Of a DNA stretch of 64,000 nt, positions 43,806 to 52,973 are shown piece by piece (the stretch's first letter is position 1; each line of letters opens with the position of its first letter). The DNA comes from an uncultured Christensenella sp. Its GTDB lineage: Bacteria > Bacillota > Clostridia > Christensenellales > Borkfalkiaceae. The notes below the pieces were generated by a model. The model searched no databases. It saw nothing but the letters and a program-made list of their open reading frames with translations, and was not told the DNA's origin. Location: assembly GCA_910578765.1 (NCBI GenBank), contig CAJTRW010000001.1, positions 1-64,000 of the forward strand, given 5' to 3'. The translations under genes and the position numbers were made by a program.

Positions 43806-45986
43806 TCATACGCGCTTAACTATTTTAAACCCGCAGCGCGTTAACAGCCAATAGGCGTCGTCCATTAACTGATAGTCGTATTTTATAACGTCGGTTTCGT
43901 TTTCGTCAAGGTTATCCCTTTCGGCAATAATGCGCCTGAACTCCGCCAGCCCGTCGAAGGTGGTGATATTCCCGTGGCGGCGCAGGTTATAGTTTTTGCC
44001 GTCGGTGAAAACGGTCCTGCCGTTCTTTACGGTCGTTTCGTTGAGTATTTGCTGTTTATCGGCGGGTATTACGCCCTTCGACAGCATGAAAGCGTTCCAC
44101 CTGTAATGCTCGGATACTGCCAGATTTTTTCTCTTGGATTCGGGAAAATCCAGCGTGTAATTAATAATTTTTTTGCCGTCCGCCGTGACGGAATCATATC
44201 GCGCGTCGGGCGCGTCTCCGTCGGCGTAGACCTGCATATATTCGCTTTCGGAAAGTGCGGGCAGCGCACTGTCCTCCGCGTCGCAATAGTCCAACCCCAG
44301 CATATTCAACTTGGAACGCAGACTGAGACAGCAATACAGACTCGACTCCCTTTCGAGACTGGATTTTTCCGTAAACCACTTTTTCTCGGCAACCAGGCGG
44401 CACTCCGCAAGGCTTTGCTCGGTCGGGGTGAAAGCCGCGTCCGTCGTAATTCTTTTTTCCAGCTCGTATATATAATCGCGCAGCTTTGCCATGCGTGAAA
44501 TTTTGTCGTCCGTAATCTGCTCTATGTCGTAAACGTCGGATTTCTCGTCGCCTATCGGGTAACAGTTTTCCCCCGTGACAAGCTTGCCGTATCTCTCCGC
44601 ATCGCGCACCTTGACGAATATCGCGACGTCGCTCAAGCCCCACTCCGCGCGCTTTTCCGTAAGCTTGCAGGCAAGGTCTATGTTTTCGAGATCGGTACCG
44701 AAAGATATTATTATGAAGCCGACGCCGTTTTTACACGACGCCGCCTTTCTTATATCGCTGTAAAAGTCGGGGCTGTTGACGTCAAGATGCCTGTATTCCT
44801 CTATTGCGGGCAGAGGCGGCAACGGCAGATAATCCACCGCGTCCGCGTCCGGAAATTCGTTTTTAAAACGGTAATAAGTATGATTGAGGTTTTTGTTTTC
44901 TTCGGACGAATTTTTATCGAATATAAAGTATTTGACGGGCTTTACGGAAAGACACTTCCCGTCGCGGCAGAGGAACTGGTTGTTTGCCACAGAAGCGAGG
45001 AATATCCTGCGGTTGGCGTTGCCGAAGCCTATCAGACAGACGTTTATTTCCGTTTGCTTTTTGACAAGCGCGGTTTCGTAATCGATGTGCCGCCCGTCCA
45101 TAAAAGAAGATAAAGGATATCTGTCGGTAAAGCGCGCCGCAAGCATGAGATACTTGTTTTTGTATTGAATACAGCCCGCCGACTGCGCAACCGCCTGACC
45201 GTAAACAGCCTCATGTGCGGGATCGCCGAAAACGTAGACGCGCAGGCGGCACCGTTCTTTGCCTGACGTAACGGCTTTGTTCGTTTGCTCGTTGAAAAGG
45301 CGGCATATATTCAGGTTTTTTCCGTCGTCGCCGGTATTTATCACAATCGTACTATCAGCGCCGTCTCCGCCTATCCGCCGCATTATGCCGCACACGGCGG
45401 CTTCGTAATTTTTAAGATTTATGTAATTAATCTTCTTGCGGTAAAGGAAAAGTCTGTCCTCCGCCGAAAGACCGTCTACTATCAATGCCGCGTAGCGCCC
45501 CGCGCTTTTGTAAACGTTGATGTTGTCTTTGTTATAACCGAAGATATACAGTTTGGGTTTGCGGCTGAAACGCAGATAAATCGAGCTTGCAAAACGCCGT
45601 ATCTGCTGGCTTGTAAGCGAAAACGTAAACAGCAGCGCGTTTAACAGGACGAGTATACAGCAGTAGTAAACCGTTATTTTATAGAACAGGTCCGCTTTCA
45701 TCAGGGCGGATATATCCGACAGACTGTATTTAAGTACGACAAGGTTTACGGTGTTGCCCACCGCTTTGAAAAACGCCGTTAAAAAATCCGCGCCGCCGTA
45801 CATGAAGCCTATGCAGAAAAGAGGTATGGCCAGTACAAGCACTACGGCGCACTTGCCTTTTTTAAAGCTTCTCAGATAAGCTATCCTGTCCTCCCTGTTC
45901 TTTACCGCGAAGCTGACCGCCGTATAAATAACCGCGACGGTCAGTAAAGTAAAGCATATTGCCGTGACAACGTTGTAAGCCGCCAT
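43806..45986 (-). CDS. Membrane protein with TrkA-N-like and RyR-like domains
   Basis: A 726-residue protein. There are three membrane helices near the N-terminus (about 4-27, 46-66, 104-125). From about 143 there is a Rossmann-like region starting KLYIFGYNKDNINVY, reminiscent of TrkA-N/RCK domains, and a second such start near 325 (VCLIGFGNANRRIFL). The C-terminal ~105 residues contain LAVSEHYRWNAF and RHGNITTFD, matching the EH.RW core of bacterial RyR (ryanodine-receptor-repeat) domains. This suggests a ligand-gated membrane effector or sensor. It lies 19 bp after the HD-RyR-SLOG gene behind an AGAGGT site. Confidence 0.75.
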   Translation of the reverse strand: MAAYNVVTAICFTLLTVAVIYTAVSFAVKNREDRIAYLRSFKKGKCAVVLVLAIPLFCIGFMYGGADFLTAFFKAVGNTVNLVVLKYSLSDISALMKADLFYKITVYYCCILVLLNALLFTFSLTSQQIRRFASSIYLRFSRKPKLYIFGYNKDNINVYKSAGRYAALIVDGLSAEDRLFLYRKKINYINLKNYEAAVCGIMRRIGGDGADSTIVINTGDDGKNLNICRLFNEQTNKAVTSGKERCRLRVYVFGDPAHEAVYGQAVAQSAGCIQYKNKYLMLAARFTDRYPLSSFMDGRHIDYETALVKKQTEINVCLIGFGNANRRIFLASVANNQFLCRDGKCLSVKPVKYFIFDKNSSEENKNLNHTYYRFKNEFPDADAVDYLPLPPLPAIEEYRHLDVNSPDFYSDIRKAASCKNGVGFIIISFGTDLENIDLACKLTEKRAEWGLSDVAIFVKVRDAERYGKLVTGENCYPIGDEKSDVYDIEQITDDKISRMAKLRDYIYELEKRITTDAAFTPTEQSLAECRLVAEKKWFTEKSSLERESSLYCCLSLRSKLNMLGLDYCDAEDSALPALSESEYMQVYADGDAPDARYDSVTADGKKIINYTLDFPESKRKNLAVSEHYRWNAFMLSKGVIPADKQQILNETTVKNGRTVFTDGKNYNLRRHGNITTFDGLAEFRRIIAERDNLDENETDVIKYDYQLMDDAYWLLTRCGFKIVKRV

Positions 45987-46005
45987 TTTTTACCTCTGTG
46001 AAAAT

Positions 46006-48288
46006 TTATCTGAAACAGTCTATAAAGTGAATTGTTTCGTTATCCTTTAAGCCGCGCTTGCGGGCAATATCTATGCAGTGATACGTGCCGCCGCGGTTTA
46101 TGGGATTGTTGTCCCTGTCGTGAAGGGGAAGCTCTTTGCCGTCCCATACGGCGATTAGCCTGTCGCATTTTTCTATAAGATATTTTCCCGACTCGTAGTA
46201 AGTATAAACGGGGTCCGGCACGACCTTGCACACTACGGCAAGGGCTAAAAGATGCCTCAGGTGCAACACCTCATTTTCCGTCATAGGGTTGCCGTGCGTT
46301 TGCCTGTCGCCGATAACGTCCCTTATGTGCTGTTCGTACTCCATTGGCAGGACGGCTTTGGTTGTAAGGTTAAGCTCGTCGGCGCACTCGGCTATGAGTA
46401 TATCCGCCCCGTTAGCGTAACACGTCCTGACTATGACGCGGTATTCCTCGGCATATTTTTTCAAAATAGCTTTTATTTTTTCTTTAATCAAATTTCTCGT
46501 AGCGGGGTCGGTGTCCTCGGTAAAGTATCTGTGACCCGTACCCGCAATTACCAAATCCTCCTTCCTGCCGGAGCGGTAATTATATATCTTTATGCCGCTG
46601 TTGAATTTTTTCAAAAGCGGTATTATGTTGCGAATCATTAAAACGTCCTTGCTTTTTTCGCTTTCGGAAAGCGCTTCGTACGGCACTATGGACTTGTGGA
46701 TTTTTTTACAGTTTCTCTCCTCCGCGGTTTTGTAATCGGTTCCGTAGCGCCAGCCGAGGTTAAGCTTTTCCCTGACCCAGCGCAAATGCTCCTCGCGCGC
46801 GAGAAACTCCACGTTTCTCGCCCCCCGGTTCCCGAGGCGGCAGTCGTTAAAGTCGTCCACAACGGGATAGTCTAAATTTTTACTGCTGTAAAAGCAGTTT
46901 ATAAGCTCCAGCTTGTAAGAGTAAGATTTTGCCTGTTCGATATTGGATACCTTATATTCCAGCGGCAATTCCGCAAAGGAACAATTCAGATGGTCGATAT
47001 TATAGTCCAGACAGTGCTTTATGTAACTTGCGTGTATCGCCTTGGCGAAGTCGCAAAGATTTATGAAGTTATCCTCTGAAGCGTATAAATAGGATTTCTT
47101 TTTCTTCGTCCTTTCCGCCGCCGAAGCGTCCAGCCGCAAATCGGATTTTATAAAGCTTTTTATCGCTTTGACGAAATCTCCGTCCTGTATATCGTTAAAG
47201 CTTTTATTGGGACGCTTCTTTAAAAACCCGTCGGAATAATCGTCTACGGAATAACTTTCGAATATATACCGCGCGGAAATATAATCGTCGGAAACCGTAA
47301 GCTCTACGTCCCAGGCTATGGGGTCGCATTTGCTCGCCTTGCCGTAAGCAAGCCTGTCCCAGTTCTGCAATTCGTCGCAGAGAATGAGAAGGTACGCAAG
47401 GGGATGCTCGTTTAATTCAATCGGATGTGCATTTTCTATTTCGTATTTATTCAGACTGTTGTGAAGAAGTATCGCCGTCAGTACATCCAGCCTTTCCGCG
47501 TCTAAAACAAGCCCGTCGTTTTCAAACAGGCTTTTCGCAAGAATGACCGCACTGAAATAGCCGTGGTCCATAAATTTCGGCTGGCGTTCCACGCGCGTTT
47601 TCAACTTTCCGCAAACATAGTCGAAGTCGTACCCCTCGCGCTTTTGCAGCCCGTAAGATAAAAGCTCGTTAACGGACGAAAAGGTCCTGTCGGCTTTCAA
47701 ACTTTCTCTTATGCGCTTACCCGTTGCGTCGTCTAATTTTAAAAACCCGTCCATATTGCCGAACGAAACGTAGGGTTTTTCGCCGCCTTCCCACAGCTCG
47801 CCCGCGTAGACTTTAAGTTGCTCGTGCGCAAGTTGGAAGGGATAACCCACGTCGTGGAAAAGCGAAACGGTACCCCATAGACGCAAAAATTTTTCCGCCG
47901 CCTCGCCGCCCGTAACTTTATAAAAATTATCGAACGCGGAACGCAGCTTCCCGTCGTGCGCGTACATCGCCAGACCCAAAGCGAAAACGTAAACCGAATG
48001 CGAATAATGGTCGCGGTGTTTGGACAGCAGCTCGCCGGAATGATATTCGTGGTCGGAAAGAGTTTCCAATAGCTTTTGCGTGTTCTCGTAACCGCTGCCG
48101 AAAAGCTTGAAAATCTCACTGAAACAAAAATAGACGACGAATGCGTCCGCCTTTTTGCCGCTTTTTAAAAACGCTTCCGTAGCTTTGCGAAAACAGGTCA
48201 TTTCGTTTTTCGGGATTTCGCCGCCGTTGCCGCAACGGTTTTCCATCATATCGAAATAGCCGCCGCATAGTTGTAACAATGTGTTCAT
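46006..48288 (-). CDS. HD-RyR-SLOG fusion protein
   Basis: A 760-residue three-domain protein. An HD-type hydrolase region comes first: HRDHYSHSVY (His94/97), LFHDVGYPF (His145-Asp146), LLHNSLN and ILCDELQNWDR (Asp305). Next is a clear RyR domain (about 496-565) with REEHLRWVREKLNLGWRYG and an SIVPYEAL block. Last is a SLOG/LOG-like Rossmann domain (about 579-755) with VIAGTGHRYF, YANGADILIAECA and DRLIAVWDG. RyR and SLOG are proposed nucleotide-ligand sensors and HD domains hydrolyse nucleotides, so a nucleotide-signal processor is inferred. I use the ATG behind AAAGGTGA; the longer frame upstream spans the promoter. Confidence 0.8.
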   Translation of the reverse strand: MNTLLQLCGGYFDMMENRCGNGGEIPKNEMTCFRKATEAFLKSGKKADAFVVYFCFSEIFKLFGSGYENTQKLLETLSDHEYHSGELLSKHRDHYSHSVYVFALGLAMYAHDGKLRSAFDNFYKVTGGEAAEKFLRLWGTVSLFHDVGYPFQLAHEQLKVYAGELWEGGEKPYVSFGNMDGFLKLDDATGKRIRESLKADRTFSSVNELLSYGLQKREGYDFDYVCGKLKTRVERQPKFMDHGYFSAVILAKSLFENDGLVLDAERLDVLTAILLHNSLNKYEIENAHPIELNEHPLAYLLILCDELQNWDRLAYGKASKCDPIAWDVELTVSDDYISARYIFESYSVDDYSDGFLKKRPNKSFNDIQDGDFVKAIKSFIKSDLRLDASAAERTKKKKSYLYASEDNFINLCDFAKAIHASYIKHCLDYNIDHLNCSFAELPLEYKVSNIEQAKSYSYKLELINCFYSSKNLDYPVVDDFNDCRLGNRGARNVEFLAREEHLRWVREKLNLGWRYGTDYKTAEERNCKKIHKSIVPYEALSESEKSKDVLMIRNIIPLLKKFNSGIKIYNYRSGRKEDLVIAGTGHRYFTEDTDPATRNLIKEKIKAILKKYAEEYRVIVRTCYANGADILIAECADELNLTTKAVLPMEYEQHIRDVIGDRQTHGNPMTENEVLHLRHLLALAVVCKVVPDPVYTYYESGKYLIEKCDRLIAVWDGKELPLHDRDNNPINRGGTYHCIDIARKRGLKDNETIHFIDCFR

Positions 48289-48328
48289 AAATTCACCTTT
48301 TCTCTTACGGCAAAAAACCGCTTTGTTT

Positions 48329-48357
48329 ATTATATCACTAAAAACGCGCGCCGTCAA
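48329..48357 (-). promoter_or_regulatory. Promoter of the HD-RyR-SLOG/RyR-membrane unit
   Basis: On the minus strand: TTGACG (48352-48357), 17-bp spacer, TATAAT (48329-48334). Confidence 0.85.
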
Positions 48358-48383
48358 TATTCGCCGCGGAATATCTTGCGGCA

Positions 48384-48412
48384 TTGACATTAATTGCGTT
48401 TAGTGTTATAAA
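48384..48412 (+). promoter_or_regulatory. Divergent promoter of the 550-residue membrane protein
   Basis: TTGACA (48384-48389), 17-bp spacer, TATAAA (48407-48412). The two divergent -35 boxes are only 26 bp apart, so both directions could share control. Confidence 0.8.
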
Positions 48413-48444
48413 ATAAGCATATCAAAAATAACGGAGAGAATATT

Positions 48445-50097
48445 ATGATTTACGAGCTGGAATATGTAAACAAAAGGTACGACGAAATTATAAAAGAAGT
48501 CGACTTCGTAAACAATAAGGGCACAGACCCGCAATCCTTATTTATCTATATAAAAGGTTGCGGTTTGCTGTCGAATATAAAGACTTATTTTGTTTATGCA
48601 AAATTGTTAAAAAAACTAAAAAAGTTAATGACTTTAAGCGGATATATGCTTGATTATCATGAAAGTTATAAAAGCAACTCCGTCGGCAAAAAGCAATTGA
48701 AACAAAGAAAAAAAGCAGGAAAATATTTTTCAAAGAAAAAAGATAATATAGACGCCGACTACTCGCAAGAAAAAGACGAAAGAGATCCCGACGAAATCAT
48801 TGCGGACCTGAAAGAAATCAGAGAAAATATAGCGCAGCTTATAGTTAAAATAGAGCCTCTGTTAAAGAGCCTTAGGGAATATTTATTCAACACGGTCATT
48901 ATTGCGTTTATGCCGTTTACCGTTGTAGGCTATGCTTTGCTGACAAGCTTTTTAAAAAACAACGCCGTAGACGTTACGGCAACCGTCACGGCATTCGTAT
49001 GCTGGTCGGGATATTTAGCCGCAAGAGCGGTATACCTTATAAAATTTACGCGTTACTACAAGTTGGACGGGAAAGCCGCTTGCATTAAATTGATGTATCA
49101 CCTGTCCGCAATTTTTACATATTTTTCGATAGACCTGCTGTTCTGCCTTACTTGCTTCGGTTGCGGCGATTTGCCTGCCGCCGTGTTGTTGCTGATATTA
49201 TGCGGCGTTTTCATTTTTACATTTTTATACGATATTTTCTGCTCGTCGAAATTTTTTATAGGCGAACTCGGGTACTGTTCGTTTGTCGTTTTGGCGGGCG
49301 CGGTACTGTGCGTTATTCTTTTCGCCGTCGAAAACGTTATAATTTCCCGAATAGTTTCGGGGTTTTTGATTTCGGTTGAAATAGGACTTCTGCTGATAAT
49401 ATTCAAGGCGTTTATTATAGAGCAAAGGAAAATCGAAACCTTAGTGCAAATAATATGTATAATAATAATCGTGCTTATGAGTATCTGCATAGGCGCGGTG
49501 TTGATTTACCGCTTTACCTGGGTTTCCCCCACGGAAGGAAAACCTGCCGACAATACTCTTTTCAGCGCCGTAATGGGCATATATGCCGCGCTTATCGGCG
49601 GAGTTCTTACTTTCACGGGCGTGGCCTGGACTATACGGCACAACGAACAACAGCGTAAAGCAGACGAAAAAATGCGAGTAAGACCTTATTTGGTCAATAG
49701 CAGTTATAGCAACAATCACCCTATTTATCCCTTGCTGTTCAAAAATTTTTCGAATGAAAACGAGGAACCGCTCATAATTAAAAAAATATACGTTTATGTA
49801 ACCGATGCGGCGGACTGTATCTTTCTCGGACTTATGACGAAAGAAAAATTTTTCCCTATGGACGGAGAGATTTATACAAAACGCAATTCTTACCATGCTA
49901 CCGTAGAATTGCGTTTACCGCAAAATACACGTTTGGATAAAACTTACCTGATAGTAAAAGATTTGCTTGATAATTTGTATAAATTCGAATGTAAGCTTGA
50001 AGCTTGCGAGGACGGCAAATATCAATGCGTCGACATAGGAATACCCGAAGAACTTGACAAAAACCGGCTTCAACTAATAAATTCCGATAAACAATAA
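48445..50097 (+). CDS. Polytopic membrane protein of unknown function
   Basis: A 550-residue protein with a cytoplasmic-type N-terminus (about 1-145, with a basic KQLKQRKKAGKYFSKKK patch), seven or eight membrane helices (about 149-390) and a soluble C-terminal domain (about 400-550). The transition ALIGGVLTFTGVAWTIRHNEQQRKADEKMRVRPYL (landmark GGVLTFTGVAWTI) is a motif I associate with uncharacterised bacterial membrane proteins near conflict genes. GGAGAG precedes the ATG. It is divergent from the HD-RyR-SLOG gene across a shared promoter region and ends at a strong terminator. Confidence 0.8.
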   Translation: MIYELEYVNKRYDEIIKEVDFVNNKGTDPQSLFIYIKGCGLLSNIKTYFVYAKLLKKLKKLMTLSGYMLDYHESYKSNSVGKKQLKQRKKAGKYFSKKKDNIDADYSQEKDERDPDEIIADLKEIRENIAQLIVKIEPLLKSLREYLFNTVIIAFMPFTVVGYALLTSFLKNNAVDVTATVTAFVCWSGYLAARAVYLIKFTRYYKLDGKAACIKLMYHLSAIFTYFSIDLLFCLTCFGCGDLPAAVLLLILCGVFIFTFLYDIFCSSKFFIGELGYCSFVVLAGAVLCVILFAVENVIISRIVSGFLISVEIGLLLIIFKAFIIEQRKIETLVQIICIIIIVLMSICIGAVLIYRFTWVSPTEGKPADNTLFSAVMGIYAALIGGVLTFTGVAWTIRHNEQQRKADEKMRVRPYLVNSSYSNNHPIYPLLFKNFSNENEEPLIIKKIYVYVTDAADCIFLGLMTKEKFFPMDGEIYTKRNSYHATVELRLPQNTRLDKTYLIVKDLLDNLYKFECKLEACEDGKYQCVDIGIPEELDKNRLQLINSDKQ

Positions 50098-50100
50098 ATT

Positions 50101-50128
50101 ACGCCCGTCCGCTTTTACGGACGGGCGT
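50101..50128. terminator. Bidirectional terminator
   Basis: An 11-bp stem ACGCCCGTCCG / CGGACGGGCGT with a 6-base loop, with TTTT on the plus side and AAA/TTT on both flanks. It separates the island from the polygalacturonase gene. Confidence 0.92.
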
Positions 50129-50142
50129 TTTTAAATTGTAAA

Positions 50143-51678
50143 TTAATTTATTTCCGTTTCTCCGACGCATTCCGTAAGCACTTTCTCGCCGCTTACTCCG
50201 CAAAACGTTACGTCTTTAAGACGCACACATTCCGTAAAGCGGAAATCCAACCCGATATTTTTAACCGCCTCGTTTTTTTCGCGCATGTCGGGAAAGCCCG
50301 CTTCGCAGGCCGAGTTGTAGGTAAAGCTTACCCTTTCCAGCTCCACCCGCTTTATAGGCGATTCGGGCAAGCCGTAAAACGCGCCCGCGGCGTATTCGAC
50401 ACCCGTACATAAGACGTCTTTAAAACAGAAGCTGCCCACCTCCGGCGTGCGGTTATCGACGGGAAGCTTTTTTGTGCTCCACACGTATTCGGTATGTCCG
50501 TTTTCGTCGCCCATGTTATAGTACATGTTTATGACAAACGGCACCTTTACGTTTTTCATTACCACATTTGAAAAATTTACGCCGTCGCACTTGCCTATAC
50601 GCCCGCGCCCGCGCCGCGTCTTGATACGGAAGCCCCTGTCCGTTCCGTCGAATATACACCGCTCGACAAGCACGTTTTCTATTCCGCCCGACAGCTCGCT
50701 GCCGAACACGACGCCGCCGTGCCCCTCGCGCATAAGACAGTTTCTTATTGTTATGTTTTTACAGGCGGTCCTGTACTTTTCGGCCGCCTCCAACGTACAG
50801 GATTTTACCGCAATGCAGTCGTCGCCGACGGATATGTCCGCCCCTATAATTTCCACGCCGTCGCAACAGTCGGGGTCCACCCCGTCGGTCGTGGGCATTT
50901 CGGGCGGGTTTTGCAAGCTTAAACCGTAAAGCTTTACGTCTTTACAGAAGTACGGGTGTATATTCCAGCTTGCTGTATTCTTGACCGTCACGCCCTGAAC
51001 AAGCACGTTTTCGCAGCGGTTGAAAAACATCCCTCTCGGTCTCCACGCGCCCCTTTTTACGCGGTGGTTCACATACCAGTCGCCGTCCGCCGCGTTGCAG
51101 TCTATTTCGCCCTCGCCGATAACGGCGATATTTTTTTGCCCGTAGGAATACAGCGGCGAAGCAAAGCAGTCCGCCTCCTCGCCCTGCCAGGTGCCGAAGT
51201 TAAGCGTTCCGTCCGCGCAGTTTATAACAGCGGGCAAAACGGGATATTTCTCCCTGTCCGTGCGGAACGAAAGGCGCGCGCCCTTTTCAAGATAAATCGT
51301 TATACCGCTTTTGAGAAATAGCGGTCCGACGGCATATATCCCCGCGGGAACGGTCACAACGCTTCCCGCAGGCATACAGTTTATCGCCGCGGCAAACGCG
51401 TCCGTATCGTCGTGCTTTCCGTCGCCCCTTGCGCCGAACAACTTCACGTCCGCCTCGGCATACGGCGCGGGCAATACAAACTCCGCGCGCTCGCCGCTCG
51501 CTTCCACTGTATAGCCTTTCCCGCTTCCCAACCCGAAAAGCGAAAACACGTTTTTGCCGGTTTTCTTAACGGCTTTGCCGTTCAGGGTTACAGTAAATTC
51601 CGCGGGCGCAAAATATGCGGTTTTATTGTTTTCAAGCTCTAACGTCACGCTTTTGTAAGTAAGGCATAAAATTTTCAT
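50143..51678 (-). CDS. Glycoside hydrolase family 28 protein (polygalacturonase-like)
   Basis: A 511-residue right-handed beta-helix enzyme of GH28. Catalytic landmarks are TTDGVDPD (NTD-type aspartate), GDDCIAVKS (DD pair), GHGGVVFGSE (histidine) and FRIKTRRGRG (RIK). The N-terminal ~80 residues form a small beta domain seen in bacterial cytoplasmic GH28. No signal peptide is visible, so it probably acts on imported oligogalacturonides. I use the ATG that follows the AEC transporter's TAG by 2 bases; the longer reading overlaps that gene. Confidence 0.9.
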   Translation of the reverse strand: MKILCLTYKSVTLELENNKTAYFAPAEFTVTLNGKAVKKTGKNVFSLFGLGSGKGYTVEASGERAEFVLPAPYAEADVKLFGARGDGKHDDTDAFAAAINCMPAGSVVTVPAGIYAVGPLFLKSGITIYLEKGARLSFRTDREKYPVLPAVINCADGTLNFGTWQGEEADCFASPLYSYGQKNIAVIGEGEIDCNAADGDWYVNHRVKRGAWRPRGMFFNRCENVLVQGVTVKNTASWNIHPYFCKDVKLYGLSLQNPPEMPTTDGVDPDCCDGVEIIGADISVGDDCIAVKSCTLEAAEKYRTACKNITIRNCLMREGHGGVVFGSELSGGIENVLVERCIFDGTDRGFRIKTRRGRGRIGKCDGVNFSNVVMKNVKVPFVINMYYNMGDENGHTEYVWSTKKLPVDNRTPEVGSFCFKDVLCTGVEYAAGAFYGLPESPIKRVELERVSFTYNSACEAGFPDMREKNEAVKNIGLDFRFTECVRLKDVTFCGVSGEKVLTECVGETEIN

Positions 51679-51680
51679 GG

Positions 51681-52766
51681 CTACACCGTCATAAGACCGC
51701 AACCCATAAGTATAAGCACGGTCGCGAATATTGTTATTATTGAGCCCAAACTCGTCCACACGACGTATTGGGTCGCAAGCTGTTCGTCGTTTTTCATTGC
51801 CCCAGCCATAATGGCGCTGGAAACGGCCACGGGCGTGCCGAACAGCGCGATAAGCGTGGGATATACCGCGTCCAAATCGTTCAAGACCGGCGTAAGCTTA
51901 CTGAACAGAACAGCAAGCCCTATGCCTATAAGCGGGGCGAGAACTATCCTCCACACCGTGCCGACAATTATCTCCTTAGTCATGCCCTTTACGGCGGAAA
52001 ACTCGAACTGCCCCCCAAGTATCACGAGGGCAAGCGGCGTGGCGACGGACTTTATATCCTTTACCGCGGTATACAAAAATTTCAATTGATTGTTCAGCGC
52101 GAACGGAACTTCCCCACCGCAGCAAGCGCGCTCTATCTCCCTTATGCCGACGAAAAGCAGCCCCACGGCAACGCCTATTATAAGCGGATTTTTTATTATG
52201 TTAAGCAATATATCCTTTGCGCTTTTACCGAATTTTTTAGCTTTAGATACGGGCGGCGCTTCGACGGCAACCCCGTCCATGCTCTCCGCAACCTCGGGAG
52301 AAGGTTCCTTAACGAATACGGAAAGAGCTATAACGGCAAGTATATTGAACACCGGTATGGAAAACGCGGATATAACGCTTGCGATACCGACGTCACCGCC
52401 AAGCCTTTCCACCAGCGCAAGCCCTATAATTGCGAAGTTACTGCGGAACGAGCATTGAAGAATTACCCCGCGTCTGTCCGCGCGCTTTGTTGTGAGTATC
52501 GCCGTGACAAGACCAAGCCCGAATATAAGGCAGATAACTATTACGGCATATAAAACTATGTCCCAGCGGATATCCGCAAAGCTGTCCATTTTGTCGTATA
52601 TATTGATGAACAGCATGCACGGAAGGCACACTTTAAAAACGAATCCGTTGCCGACCTTTAAAAAATTCCCGTTCAGAATTTTAATGCGTTTTAAAAAATA
52701 ACCCAGCAATATAAGCAAAATAATAGGCAGTATCGCGTTTATGCAGGTTAAAACAATTTCACCCAT
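51681..52766 (-). CDS. AEC (auxin efflux carrier) family transporter
   Basis: A 361-residue secondary transporter with about ten membrane helices in two halves, separated by a hydrophilic loop (about 165-195). The landmarks are NGFVFKVCLPCMLFINIY and IALFGTPVAVSSAIMAG. Family members export or take up small organic acids; the substrate is unknown. Coupling to a GH28 gene hints at a galacturonate-derived compound. A good promoter and GGGGATAGG precede it. Confidence 0.88.
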   Translation of the reverse strand: MGEIVLTCINAILPIILLILLGYFLKRIKILNGNFLKVGNGFVFKVCLPCMLFINIYDKMDSFADIRWDIVLYAVIVICLIFGLGLVTAILTTKRADRRGVILQCSFRSNFAIIGLALVERLGGDVGIASVISAFSIPVFNILAVIALSVFVKEPSPEVAESMDGVAVEAPPVSKAKKFGKSAKDILLNIIKNPLIIGVAVGLLFVGIREIERACCGGEVPFALNNQLKFLYTAVKDIKSVATPLALVILGGQFEFSAVKGMTKEIIVGTVWRIVLAPLIGIGLAVLFSKLTPVLNDLDAVYPTLIALFGTPVAVSSAIMAGAMKNDEQLATQYVVWTSLGSIITIFATVLILMGCGLMTV

Positions 52767-52796
52767 AACCTATCCCCTTGGTACGTTTACGCGGAC

Positions 52797-52825
52797 AGTA
52801 TATCAAAAAAAATTTGCGTTGTCAA
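52797..52825 (-). promoter_or_regulatory. Promoter of the AEC transporter-GH28 unit
   Basis: On the minus strand: TTGACA (52820-52825), 17-bp spacer, TATACT (52797-52802). Confidence 0.8.
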
Positions 52826-52947
52826 TTTTAGATGATCGGCGTTTTACGTATTGATTTCCGCTTACACGAAAAAAGCGGCGCACTTTGGCATGCAGTGGAT
52901 TGCCGTAAGAAGATAAGCTACGTAATAGCGGCGGCACAACAAAAAAT

Positions 52948-52973
52948 ATAAGCGGTTAAAACTAACCGCTTAT
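52948..52973 (-). terminator. Terminator after the orphan RHS fragment
   Basis: An 11-bp stem ATAAGCGGTTA / TAACCGCTTAT with a 4-base loop, followed on the minus strand by ATTTTTTG. The fragment's TAG lies inside it. Confidence 0.85.

Noticed and set aside
48289..48390. 34-codon N-terminal extension of the HD-RyR-SLOG protein
   Set aside because: It would translate across the -10/-35 promoter; a good ribosome site precedes the later ATG.
35677..50097. Island as a prophage or integrative element
   Set aside because: No integrase, capsid, relaxase or tRNA-end attachment site is visible at either edge.
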